A DNA stretch of 64,000 bases, from positions 4,369,996 through 4,433,995 of the forward strand of contig VZSR01000514.1 in the NCBI GenBank assembly GCA_013398615.1. The letters run 5' to 3'. The position numbers and the translations under genes were made by a program. Within the stretch, counting starts at the first letter, position 1. Each line of letters begins with the position of its first letter. Positions 35,805 to 49,100 of the stretch are shown piece by piece. Below the pieces are notes generated by a model. It saw only the letters and a program-made list of their open reading frames with translations. It was not told the DNA's origin and ran no database searches. Origin of the DNA: Brachypodius melanocephalos (Eukaryota > Chordata > Aves > Passeriformes > Pycnonotidae).

Positions 35805-38800
35805 TCTTTTATATAATGCAGGCAGTCATTCCCTATTTCAGAGCAGTTTGAGGAAGTTGGTTCACATTTATAGGATTCAGACCTGAGCTGAATTTGCTTA
35901 GACTGGTTAGGGGAATCTGAGGTTGAGACTTGAGTTCAATCTGTTCAGTTAATTTTTGAGATTCTCTTGGGGAGCCTGCTAAAACTGAAAAATCTTCCCA
36001 GCAGATAGGCTAAAATATCTATGTTTATTCTGGAGGAGTAACACCAATAGTGTATATGTATCTATATATATAGATAGACATAAAAATTCTCCAGAAATGT
36101 GTAGACTTCAGTGGAGGAGCTATTTTTATTACAGGAAAGGCTCAAAAAGAAAATATCCCTGGAAAGCTGTACTGTGTTCATTGAATATTGCTGTGTGTCT
36201 TTGCTTCTCATCTACTCGCTGGAAAGGAGTGGCAAACAAAAGCCCTTTTGTCATGAAAATCACCCACCAACCTCTGCCAACTATCAATCAGAGAAACAAT
36301 AAGTTTGAGAGCCAGATGTGCCACCCACCAAAAAAGGGTATGTGAGATTGGGTTAAAGGACAGAGAAAGAAATTTGCTCTCATAATAGTCCACCACAACA
36401 GTGCAAAGGCATCTCTGCCAGCACTGCTCCTCTCTCCCATTAAGGGAGTTGATGTGACCATCTGGCTTTCTCTGGGTTCAAGTTTTCATGGGCACAGTTC
36501 CCATCAACACCACAAAACGGAAATAATTTGTTCCCAGACCTGATTGCAACACAAGTTGTAATTGAGTCCTTGACTGTTACAGTCTAGATTGGGCCATGGG
36601 CTAATTTAGGATAAACCAATAATATAGATGGGAACAAATATGACAAAGGAATGTCATAGGTTGAAACTAAATCTGGCCATACAGCTCATAATCAAAAACT
36701 GAAATCAAAAATCCCCAGGCAGGCACAGAGGGATTTATGAGGCTATTCTTGTTCATATCATGCAATCTCACAGTTTAATGCCACCAGGAGTAATGACTTT
36801 TCACCACTTCCTTTCACCTTCCTGATGTCAGCTGGTACTTTTGGGGACCCAGGAGTCTCTGATGAAAATGCACCCTGCACACAGGGGTCCCACTGAAGCT
36901 TCAAAATAGGAGCTGGGACAATGGCAGGTGCACTGGAGCAAGTTGAAGGTGCAGTTGAAGGGGACTGTCCAAGAAAGCAGCTGGTTGCTTTAGGTGTTTC
37001 CTGGAATCATTGGAATAATATAATTTGCTATTGGTGCTGTAGTTGTGAGACTGACTTCAGGCTATTCAAACCAGTCATCTGCTCAGCAAGCCCAAAATTA
37101 CAGTGCCATGTGCTTAGTTTTCCTGAATGGACAAGCAAAGGGAGTAATCACAGTGACAGTCAATTACTGCACCAGAGCAGCTTTAATCGAGTAGGGCATC
37201 AACAGGGACATCTCCAGTGGCCTTCCAGCATGTACTGAAACTGTGGTAATTTTGAAGCAGGAAAAATATTTCACAATAGAATTAATTCCCTTTTACCCTC
37301 AGGTAAATATGTACAGCATAATGATGTTATTGGTATTGTGTAATGCAGGGATACTTTTGTCTCTAGTGGCCAGCTCAGGATTCCTGCTATCCAGTAATTT
37401 CCAAATGCTTTATTTGACATGCCAAATCACAAGTGCTCATCAGACCCAGCTTGGTGTCCTGCTGTAGGTGTCAGAGGGATGTGGTACTGGTGTTACTATG
37501 CTGACCAAGTGTGTGGTTACTCCTGTTTTGTTTTTTACAGGAGAGTTACTAAGCTGCTTGTGACTATGCTGCTGTTCTAAGAGGAATTTCTTTACATAAC
37601 ACAACTTATTCCCTTCCTGCTCTGCAAACTGCACCTCTCTGCTGGGTACAGATGGAATTCCACCAGCAGCACTGAGGGACTGCTAATGCATAATGTACTC
37701 TCCCTGTATAAAGCCTTGGGTACTTTGGGGATTCTTAGTCCTCCCAGCACTCAGTTGTACTTTTGCCTCACATAACCAGGGAAGTGTTGCTGATAAAATC
37801 CCTTTCTCAAGTATCGTGTTTAGAAGTCATGTATGTGGCCTGCAGCTTTGACTGCATAATCTTTGGGGTTTGTTCCATTACCCACAGACATCAGATATAT
37901 TCAATTCATTTCCTGTTTTCCAAAAACATTGATCAAAACAGTTCTGTGGGGTTGAGCTGGCCATTGCCCAGAAATATTATATAAGGGCTGTACAGCTACT
38001 GACGAAAACAGCAGCGTATGTCCATCAAGCCCATAACAAGCTACAGACATATTCCTTCCCTCTCTCCCTCCCTCCATAACTCCTCTCTGCCTCAAAAGAA
38101 ATTTCTTGATATTTCCCATTGATAAAGCAATAATGTGCTACTCTTTACAAAGCCAAAAAACCTTCCTGACTATAGCACAAAAAGCTGTAAACCAGGCTTT
38201 CAAAAAATAATAATGCTTTAGTGTAGCTACATACAGGACAAAAATTGTTTGAGGGAAGCAAGATGCCAGAATTAGAAATTCAATGCCAGAAAACAGCATG
38301 CATTTCCTGTCACTGTGGTGTTATTATATAGAAGAGGCTGCTGCCAGGCCAGCTCTTCTGTGTGTCTTTTTTGATGAACAGAGAGAATCTACCCAAATAT
38401 AAGCCCCTCTCTGCATCAGCTCAGTCATCTTCTTAGCAATTTGTGAATAACTAGCCCTAACAGACTTGCTCTGGTATAGCCAACATGTAAGTAAGTGCTT
38501 CCTATCTAAGTTTCTACCTGGTCCATGGTGTAACACCAAATCACTCCTTCATTTGCTGTTTTGCTACCTGAAGTGTTGATTAGGGAAGCTTGATAACTAA
38601 ATGGGTGACCAGGAGAGATTTCCAGGCTCTCATGGTGTTGCATATGAGATTGATTCAATATTCATGGCAGAATTAGGGATAGAGCACAGCACCTTCTCCT
38701 CCGATGGCATGAGTTTGGATCACTCTCAGAATCAACCCCATTTGTGTTCCCATTCCCTTGGTTTACAACACGGATATTAACAGCTGCTGTTCAGACTTGA

Positions 38801-40140
38801 AACATGTTTTTCTAGAGAAGTTCATCCTGGTGCTGAGCTCAGTAACTTCTAGGTTTGTTTCTTTTTGTGGGTTTGTTTGGGGTTTTCTTAAAGCACATTC
38901 CTCAGCTGTATATCCTTGTTTTCTCTTTGAAAATCCACAGAAGAGTCCAATTCTGCCATGGTTAATGCAGGCACAGGTGATGCAAGAGTGAAACAAAGAT
39001 CTGCAAATTCACTGTCACTTTCTTTGTGCCCACTAAGTAGTTGTATCAAAGTTCATGTGACATTGCAGAAGGTTGTTATCAGCATTAAGATCTGAAAAAA
39101 GATGGAAATACCGGGTCCTGTCAGTGGTTTCTTCACAAAGTTCTGACTTGTAGATGGGCCTGGAGTGATGATTTTACCCTTTTGCTTTTCCAGTGTTTGC
39201 GAAAGCACAGATTCAAGTTTGGACTAAAACCCTTACAAATTAAAATAAAGTACATTTTCAAATCAAAAGACCAAATTCTTAAATGTATGATGGGTTATAA
39301 CCCATGTAAATAATATGCCTTTGCTTTTTGCCAGTCCAATGAATCTTCTAGATGGGGTGAGTCAGACAACGAGTGAAAGTTGAACTTTTACCTTGTCTCT
39401 CCAGAGAGAGGTTTGGAAAAATCAGTCTTGTCTGTGTGCTGCAGTGAGGAAATTGTGGCCCCAGGGACAAGCAAATCCAGACATTTCAAGTCACTCTCCC
39501 ATGACTTGGCCTTTGGGAGCTGTTTCCACACTGCCAGGAACCGCCTGTGCCCTTTGCACTGCCTGGCATCTGCCATAGGGGACTGGGGGGAAATGTCTGA
39601 ATGGCTCCTCTCTGCTGGGAGAGCCCATCCCCTCAGGCTTGAGATATTTGCTAAAAGTACATCCCACGTTCAACTGGTGCTTATGCTGCTGCACAGGAAA
39701 CCCCACAGGTAGAGAACATCAAGCTTAAGTCTCTAAATTGATGTTTACAGTATTTCTTTATGGTTTATGTTGTTTCCCTTGCAGCTTTCCCTGCTAAAAA
39801 AGGGAAGTGTTCACTTGGGAAGGATGTCTCATTTCCATGTGCAGATTTAGGCTGCAGTCTTCCATGGCCAGTGAACCAAAGTGGACCAACCTGAGGCTGA
39901 TATTCTTTTCAGAAGTGCAGAACACTCTTGAGATTATTTGATGTTGTTCAGGTGAGCGGAATAGGTCTACCACTCCCACATTCTCTAAAATTAAACGTTC
40001 ACAAATCATAATCTCAGAAACTCATTACTGGGATGTTCAACACTCTGCATCAGCCCAGCTTTACAGAACTGCATGCACAGATATCCAGCAGAGACTTCGC
40101 TAAAAAGGAAAGTCTGCTGTCACACAGCTTCCTCCACTAA
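35805..40140. other. Unique non-coding sequence, no gene seen
   Basis: A short TA/GATA-type low-complexity patch lies at about 36051-36080 and a CCCTCTCTCCCTCCCTCC tract near 38060. No open frame is recognisable. Confidence 0.5.
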
Positions 40141-40300
40141 AATTTAATTGCCTGTACGCACATTAGGCCGGAAGGAATTGTGCAGGGTACTGATTCTCAT
40201 ATTTTAATGTATAATTACCTATGTAATTAATCCTGAAATATTATTGGCTCAGTTAATATAAGTAAACCACTCTACCTCGGAATTTATTTTTATTGTATTG
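40141..40300. promoter_or_regulatory. AT-rich stretch resembling a conserved enhancer
   Basis: Homeodomain-type cores are dense (TTTAATTG, GTATAATTAC, GTAATTAATCC, GTTAATATAAG), together with isolated CpGs such as CATTAGGCCGG. No simple repeat explains it. Constraint is inferred from texture only. Confidence 0.2.
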
Positions 40301-43300
40301 TATCAGTGCTAAAAACCCTCAGTATATGCAAAGCAGGTTGGTTTGCAGCTGATGAAGCAAATATCTATTTCTATTATTGTGTCTGACAGATGCAGAATGA
40401 ACTTTCAGTAAAACAGGTCAGCATTTAAACATGTCACCTTGCAGGTGGTGCTATTATGTTGCTGCTGCAGTTCAGTTTCTGGTTTCCTCTACGTCATCTT
40501 CAGTTTCACACAAAAGTTCAGCTTGGAGGTGAGCATGCTCAGTGGGGATGCTGAGCATGTACTCTAGCAAGCTGTTCCAAATTAAAATGGATTCTCTAGA
40601 GTGCTGGAGTTTGGATTTATGCTTTAGGTTTGCACTGTAGCCAAAAGCAGCAGTCCTGTCCTCCCCTGAACATCTGGCTACATCTTCCTGCCACCTGCAT
40701 TCTTGGCGCTGGCACTTAGAATGGGGAGAAAGATTAGTTTCTGCCTGTTCCAAGATTTTTCCTTTTCAGGATTTTGGTTTTCAGCTGGATCAGCAGGCCA
40801 GTTTGGCACTGCACCTAACCCTGTGATGATCAGTACCCACACAAGAGAGCTGATGGCAGTCTATGGCAGGGAGGAAGCAGACTCAGAGTGGCTTAAACTC
40901 ATGGTGAAAACAAATCCATAATGAAATCTCCTAGCTTGTGTTAGTGCTGGTTCTCCTTCCACCTCGGTTACAGCCATCCTACCTTCGAGTTCTTTCTAGA
41001 TTTCCTGCTTGGAGTTGATTGCAAATTCTTCCCTCTCAGTAAGGTCCAGCTTTGAGGTAGGTCAGGCCACATTATGGAGCCAAACAGAGACTCCATTTTT
41101 CATCAGATTTGATCTGTTTGGGGATTTACACTGCACTGTCACCCTAAAGTTTCACTTCTTGCTTTTCATTCAAAGGAAATACAAAACCTGAAACAAAAAT
41201 TAGTTGAAGCCACAGTAGTTCCCTTGCTATCTTTTTGCTTTTGGTAGCAAAGGCATGGAAACTCAGTCTCTGAATGGTGCTGAACAGCTTGTTCAACTTA
41301 ATTCAAGAGACCTTTAGCAAACTTAGCTAGCCAAGGTGTAGGTTGGGCCCAGAGCTGGCAATACAGCTGTGGGTGTTGGGTTCTGTGGTGAGGGGATCGT
41401 GTTTTTAGGGATAACTTCTGCACTGGGGTTTGGTCTCCAGGTGCTGCTGTGTGTTTCTAAGGCACATTGGCTAGATGGCGCTGGGACACACTTGTGTCCT
41501 GGCAGGAATGGGGCTGTTTGGGATCAAGTCAAAGGATTGTTTGAGGGTGGAAAAAACACAGTCAAAACTTTTTCAGTGTAGACATGACTTCAAGAGTATC
41601 CCATGCAGGGCTGAAAGGCAATCTCTGCTATTTGTTGTATCCTCCAAGCCCTTATATTTGGAACAAGGCACTGATGATGTGCATTCAAGGTGTCTGTGGA
41701 GGTGGGGGTTTGTCAGCAAGTTTGCACAGCAAGTCCCTTAGAGGGTCAGCTGGTGGGGGATGGCTCTGCTTCTCTTCTGCATGAGAAGGATAGAGTTAGC
41801 ATAATGTCTTTAGTGAGACTACTGCTTTCTTTGAAGAGCTGGGAGGCGTGAATTAGGGCAATTAGTAAACTTACCTCACTCCTGATATCCAGGCTGTCTC
41901 ATAAGGAAAGTCTGAGGTCTGTGTTGTTTGCAGACTGAGAACTGAAATGGGAAATATTTCTTCTGTGGTTGCTTTTATGAGAAGAGCACTTTTAAGGTTT
42001 TCTCGTCAACTGAAGCTATGCAAAGCTGCACTGTGAAAACACTTCACCTCTGTTCTGAGGGTGTTAGAAGATGGTACGTGTTTTGTGTGGCCTTCCATTG
42101 TCTGCTGAAAGTCTCAGTGCATCTGGATTGAGCTCCTGCACAGGTTATCTATGATGGTTTCAGCCACTCAGTGAGGCCCTGTGCAGGTTCTGAGTGCTTG
42201 AACTCCTTCACGAGACAGCATCATGTAAAGAAACACGATCCATTCGTGGCCCTATAAAACCATACAAAATGGGAGAGGACCTCTAGAGAAGGTTCTTACA
42301 AGGTGTCTCAGGTTTTTTTGTTTGTCACCAGTCATCCCTTCTGGACATTCTTTCCTGACATGGTGCTTGTCCCCAGATGAAGATGTGTTGGTTGCATGGC
42401 ACTGCACAATGAAGAGCATTTGTTTCCTGCCTGAAAGTTCGGGGATATTTGTAGCCTGCTTTCAGGCTCTTCCTCAGTGACTTATTTCTCTCCTGAAGGA
42501 TTTTAGCAGTCTCTCCACTGGTAATTTACAACATTTTGTTCAAAGGGCCTATGACCAGCATTATTTTGTAGGTTTCTTCCACTTGCTGCTTCTTATCCTG
42601 TTCTATTCCAGCAGCTGTGAGCAGATAGCAGGTTTGATACAAACTACCTCCACCAGAAGCTCTTCTTTAGATCTATCCAACATCTCCAAGTTCCTGTGGG
42701 AAGGCACACCTCTAAGCACAGATTAAATCAACATCTGAAGAACTCTGAGTCTTGGGCAGCTGCTTCTCTGTGTTAGAAACTTGGCTGGGAGAGGAACTGA
42801 AGGTAGTCAATGAGCAGAACTGACTCTGGTCTATATCCAGGCCGTGACAGCTCTGCCTTTTTTCAAAAGCCCTCTCTTACAAACAAATAGTGGAGAGTCT
42901 CTAGGGCAAAAGATAGCATTTCTTTCATGGCTATTAATAGTTGCTTGGGATTTGAAGTCCTTCAGCAATTAAGTGGCTTAATGCTGGATTCATAAGAGCG
43001 TTTTCTGGCACCTGCCTCTCTTAGGAGCTGTCTGTCTTCAAAGGCTGAGTAAGACAGACAGGAGAATAGCTAATTGGGCATGACTAGAAATAGCATGAAA
43101 AGCTTAATGAAGGAAATGGCATTCCTCATGGGGATATCCATGAGGCAGCATTGTGAAGGAAGTGGTTGAAACCCATGAAAGTTGTGTCATGGCAGGCTGA
43201 GTTGAGCAAAGCGCTGAGGCAGGGAATGGTCATGGACTGATCACAGATGACCCCCAGGTCCAGTGGATGGATGGAAAATCCTGGAGCCTCATGAAATCCT

Positions 43301-46100
43301 CACTTTTCAGTGGCCTGGCAAGGCTGGCAAGCAGGGGGAACATTCTTCAGAGGCTGGGTACAGCTAAAGTCTATCACTAGGTGATCCTTCTGGAGTTGTC
43401 AGCAGGGATTTCTGCTGCCTCTGCCTCAGTTCAGCTCACTCCCAGGCAGGAGAGTTAGGGTCAGTTGTTAACTTCTGCTGGCCTGTACTCCTCCAGAAGG
43501 CTGAGAGGCACAGGCTGCTGTGTATATGAAATTCCCAGTCTCTGAGGAAAAGGCACTGCCCAGACCAACCATTGCAGCTCTCCCACCCCCAGTTATCCCA
43601 CAGCTTTGTTCCCACGTTGTAGCAGCAGAGAGGAAACAGTGAGCTAGACCAAAGGCCTTGCTGCTACTTAGTCACTTTGGCCACCAAACTCCTCCTTCCA
43701 GACTTCTGTGGAAAGGTGGATTTTTCTGTAAGTCTCAGCTTTTTGGTTCTCATCTGAGGGAAACTCACTGGATGTGGGACCTGCCTTTTTGGATGGATGT
43801 GCTCTTTCTTTTATCTGCAGGTCGGAGATTGCTTCTGAAATCAGTGCATATAACAAACCAGACAAGCTGTGAGGTTTTTATTAATGAGGGAAAGGAATTT
43901 TACCAGAATAATTATACTTTGTGTTACATATGTATTTCCATCCTACAGGAATTTTCTTATTTTGAAATAAGCATGTCCAAACAGAGCTATACTGGTATTT
44001 TTAACATTATAATTCTGTTAGTATGTTCTGAGTGAAGACCAGCTTTTAGACACCAGGGTTATTTTGTAGGGTGAAAAGCATTATTGCAGACAACCATTAT
44101 CTTCTGATTGCTAGCAATCTTGTGTCGTCTTATTCTATTACTTATTTTCACAGTATCACTTTTTCAGACTCTTCCAAAGTTGTCTTTAATTATTTGAGGA
44201 CCCAAGAACCTTTTTCCTTGTCTCATATCTGAAATACGAAGCTTTCTTTTACAGGCTGAATTTTTTGACAATCACAAGTGCAGTCTGAAAACACGGCAGT
44301 TCTGAAGAGCAAGTGCAGAATTTCGTAACACACAAGGCCCTTCAGACAGGATATACAACATGTGGCTGTCCTCACAAACCCAGCAGCACTGCACTTAATA
44401 ATTTAGGCTCAGCATTATTGTCAATATATTTTGCAGATGGCAACAGCTTATGCCATGTGAGAAGGAAGGGACATTTCCTAGCAGTCTACCTTTATGTACA
44501 AGCTTAATAGAGACACCTTTAGAAGGACTCTGTCATTAATTAGAATCACAATTCCCCCCAGGATATTGATGCAGGCTGTGCCTGCAATGTGTGCAAGACC
44601 ACGACTCCTGGAAATAGGTTTGGTGAAGCAAACAAGAGACACGTGGCATCCTGAGATTCTCCACCTGAGCGAAAATCAATGTTGCTTTCCTTAAAGTGCT
44701 TACGAACATCAGCACCCAGCAGCCCGGAAACCTTGTGGAAGGAAAGAGCAATAATTTAACAGGTCATTATCTGTATTCCAGTATGGACAGAAGGTCAGTT
44801 TAGCTGGGCAGTGTACGCACAAATTAATGCCCAGCAGTGCCAGGCCAGGGTACACCTGCACAGTGGCGTTCTCCTGCCCAGGCTTAAGTGATCCTGACAC
44901 GGTCCCTGCTGATGCATCTAAATGGCCTCAGGAGCCCAGCAGCCCCCAGCCTTCTGGCAAGGCAGAGGTACCATATGACTGTCTGCATCTGACCATGTAG
45001 ACTCTTCCTGTGGTATGTGACGGGCTGTGCTGGCATCTGTGTACAGCACAGCCTGTGATTAATGCAGCCAGAAAAGCCAAGCAAAGGATCCTTCTTTTTT
45101 AGAGGCAAAGGCTTGTGCATTGTCTCACAGTTGTCTCATTTCCCATCCATTCCTCTTGGTCACCGTGGAGCCCTAACGGTGAGCCTGGGCTGCACTGGAA
45201 CTGGCTGGTTCCCAGTATGCAGCCATCTCATCCTTGGCACATTTTTAGTGAGAGGAGAGGCAGTTCATAGCAAAGCCGCAGGGTCAGTAGTCTGATGCTG
45301 AAATTCTTGTGAAACAGAGATCTAAAAAAAGTTTCAGTTACTCAAAATTCCCTGCTTTTTTTCCCAGCTATGGCCTCAAGGAAAGTTTGTTATTTCTCTC
45401 CAAAGTCTGCCTTCCCAAAAGGCAAAGGAAGATCTCTACTCCTGAAAAGAGCATCTACCAAAAGCCCAAATTGATTAAAGGAGCTTTATAAGGGAGTCCA
45501 TAGAAAACTGAGAAGAATAATTTAAATTTTACCCCATTCTGCAGCCTGCTGGGCTTTGCAACACTTGGAGGTCAGTGTTGGTGCCATTTCTTTCAAGAGT
45601 CAAGCAAAAAGCATTTCTTTCCAGCAGAAGCCAGGAGACAGGGCCCCAGTAGCAAACTGTTGCACACTGGGCTCTTCTCAAGAGGAGAGATGCCTCTCTA
45701 GAACCCTCACTCATCTGCCCAAGAGCTGTCATGACCATCAGACTAGAATCTGCTTTGTGGAAGAAGGGGGTGTGCAAGATGTGCTCTTGATCCATCTTGT
45801 TGGAGTTGGCCACACTATGTAAAATAATTCGCCACTGAGCAAGAGTTGTGTTTCTGCAGTCCAGTGGCCCAGAGACTTTATGAGGGACAGAAGTGCCAGT
45901 TTCAGTGACCGCTTCAGGCCCTGAGACAGGGCTGGGAGAAATCATGGTACTGGAAAAAGAAAACAGATTTTAGTCCAAGTCCATACTGTGAATGCTGGGG
46001 TTCTTGTATTTGGACCAGCTGTATATCTGCTGAAGCAGAAATGGGCTCAAAACAAAAGGCAAGAAGAGTTGTGAGGGGAGCCCACCACCTCAGGAATAGA
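40301..46100. other. Unique non-coding sequence, no gene seen
   Basis: A short perfect inverted repeat lies at 40534-40559. Frames of up to 138 codons (45529-45945, minus) have no recognised domain. Confidence 0.5.
40534..40559. repeat. Short hairpin-forming inverted repeat
   Basis: CATGCTCAG (40534-40542) and CTGAGCATG (40551-40559) are perfect reverse complements around an eight-base loop. The stem is only 9 bp, too short for a microRNA precursor. Confidence 0.7.
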
Positions 46101-49100
46101 AATGACAATAAACAATGGTTATTTCTTCCCTGTTACAGGTTTTGCAGGATGTCCTAATTACCTTGACATTATTAGTGCGGAAGTTGTGCTCTATCCACCC
46201 ACTAAGTACAGGAAACATGCCCAGTGTGTAATTCTATCCTTCACCTCGCATGCCTCCGATGGGCTGGAGTCTGAGAGGAAACTGGATAGCCTGGAAAGGT
46301 TAGCCAGAGACAGAGAGAAATTAACCCTTTCATTTTCCTCTCACTGCCCATTATTTTCTGAAAGTAGAGTTGGTGGGTGGAGCGCAGGTGTTGCCTTGGA
46401 GAGGTTTAAAGAAATCTTGGAGTATTAGAACCACCAGTTTTACATAATCACGAGGGACACTTGTTGTGCAGCCTGTTTATTTCAGATATGTTCAATAAAT
46501 GAGGGAAATTTGTTATGGTTTATTTGTTATTGGTTATTTACTATCATGTCACTAAGGCTGAAATCAAGGCTGAAAGTTCACCATGTCAAACTGGGAACAG
46601 AGACACTGCACAGAGCAAAGAGTTTGCAGTCTAGTGTATAACACATAACAGATGAAAGAGGAAGAGCTACAGAAGAGAGGCTGTGGTCATTGTCTTTATT
46701 TCCTAAATATGCAAATTTTAAAGAAATATTAATAGTCAAATAGGCCTTGCCATTGTGAACAAATTATTTCCTCTCCATGGAATGGGTGTCCAGCAGCGCT
46801 GCAGCTCATGGAGCCTTGATTATTTTGAGTGGATAGGTACAAACCCACCTGTGGTTCTGTGTCTGAGATGCTCAGAAGTATTTGCACAGTAAAAGAGTTG
46901 TGCAGTCTGGGTAGCTGGTAAAAGAGCAGACAGGTGGAGGAGGGAATATGGGGAGGCACAGGATAAGAACAGATCAATTATGTCGGTGCAGATGTAGTGT
47001 TGGAGTTTTGGAATTGGAAACTGTAGAAATATATTCATTAAGGCAAAAGAAGCCGCATAACAACAAGCAAGGAAACTGTAAGTTAAACACAAGGGTTGAG
47101 TTGGCTTGTGTGCATTTGAAATGCTGCTCTAATTTGTATCTGTAGGAAAACAAGGATTAAATGGAGATAATCTCTTTACAATAGTTTAATTGGTATACAG
47201 GTGAGTCAGTTAGCATCAGGATTGTATAAGTGTAGAAATAATTGTTTAAGTAAGTCATGGCAAAGGGATTGAAGGAAATACTGGAGAGTAGAGCAAGATA
47301 TACTCATAGAAATGTTTATTCCCTATTATAAGCACTTGGAGAGGGGTAAAGAGCAAGTCAGAATAACATTGCACTGTCTTATTTGCACACTGAGTACAGG
47401 AACACAGAGTCTCTGCACAAGAAAAAAGAATTGGCTACATTTGTATTAATAGAGTGAAAAAGAGGTTTGCCTTTCACTGTTCATCCACTCTTGATTGTCC
47501 ATGAAGGAAAGGACAGGTCTATAAATTTTGTGCATATAGCTATGAAGTGTCATTGCAGTGCTCTGAAGTCTCCCATCTGTGAGGGGTCTGCAAGGGCAGG
47601 GATGCTTTTCATGGTTGATTTTGAGGACTGCCATAGGAAGGACTTGCTAAGCAGGAGACTTGGCTTTTGCTCTCATTTGTTCTGTGTGTTTCTCAATCAG
47701 ACATAAAAATCATTCTGCTTGAAATTACCCATCTGCTCTCTGTGATTCAGGACAAAGCTACAAAAAAATAAAGCCAGATTATTCTCCTCTCCCTACTCAT
47801 TACCGTGTACTTGAAAACAACAGTCAGCTCTGAAAGCAGATTTTGATTTACATTTAAACACTTCCCCAAAATATTTGCTGTAGTAAAGTAGGAAATGAGG
47901 GAAGGGGAAAATGCAGAAGTCCCAAAACAGTATGAATCCTGAGAACTTCAGGTCTGAAAGTGTTATAATTGAGTTGTTTGTGGCTTAGTGCTTTCCTCAG
48001 GAGCAATTTCACAAAACTAGACATTAGGTTTACATGAAATGCTCACTTTGAAACTATGATTTGGATGACTTGTCATGTTATGCTCTGTGAGTGGCTTCTT
48101 TGTTTATTTGTTTCTTAAGGAAAAAATTTTTTTCTTTATATCACTTGAAAAGATTCATGTTGGAAAATTAGGAACTTGACAGGAAAAGTGTAACATTTCT
48201 GAGCTTACTGAATTCCTCTGTTATTTTTTCCATACCTCTGCTGATAATGAAAGTAAGGATGGTTGGAAAAGGGGTAGAAGGACACAGCTTGGTTGTATTC
48301 CTCTTCTCCAACAATTAAAAATATCCCAGTATTGTTTTGAGAAATCTGCAGACTAAGCACCTTCAGATGATTCAGCTGAAGAATTCATTTCTGTTTTCAA
48401 ACTTGTTACTGTGAAAGGAAAAAAGGCAATTTTCTGGTTGCAAACTTCTTTTAAGGATAACTGACTCTTGCTTATTTTGTACCATTTGTATTTGCATTTG
48501 GGATCGATTGCTCCTGTCTTCAGGTGGGTGGCACAACTGGAATAACAGGCTCCTTTCTGCCAGTTCCTTTTACTGATCTGACAGAAAGGGCTGCTGCAAA
48601 TAGTTGCAGCAGGTCCTGGAGAAGCACAGGTCACGTTTGTTTTCCTGCTCTTCCTTTCCAGCAAAATGGGCATCACAGGAATGAGTGCTGAGGAAGTGGT
48701 GTGAGGTGGTGACAGGGCAGCTTCTATGAGTGCCCTGGGATTGTCCTCTAATTGATGCCTCTGGGCTGGCCGAAGATGATGTGGTGCAGGAACAGGAGCA
48801 CGAAGGAGGAATGCAGGAGGTTTTGAAGGCTGATAATGCCTTCCTCTCAGATGAAGCCTAGAGAACAAGCATAATAGGTTTCGACCAGAGACCAGGGAAA
48901 TAATATTTTAAAGCCAAGCAAACAGCTGACTGATCCAGGAAGGATAATTAGCAAAGGTGAGCAAGAGCAAGGTGCACTAAGGCCCAGCTTGCATTATGCT
49001 TTGACAGAGACTGGCTTAAATTTCTCTACTTCACTGTGTTTCTGTTCTCTCGTCTTGGCCCCATGTATTGTGCAGCCAGTTTGAGCTGCCAGATCTGAGC

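Noticed and set aside
40534..40559. Hairpin as a microRNA precursor
   Set aside because: A 9-bp stem with an 8-base loop is far shorter than a pre-miRNA stem, and the pairing does not extend outwards.
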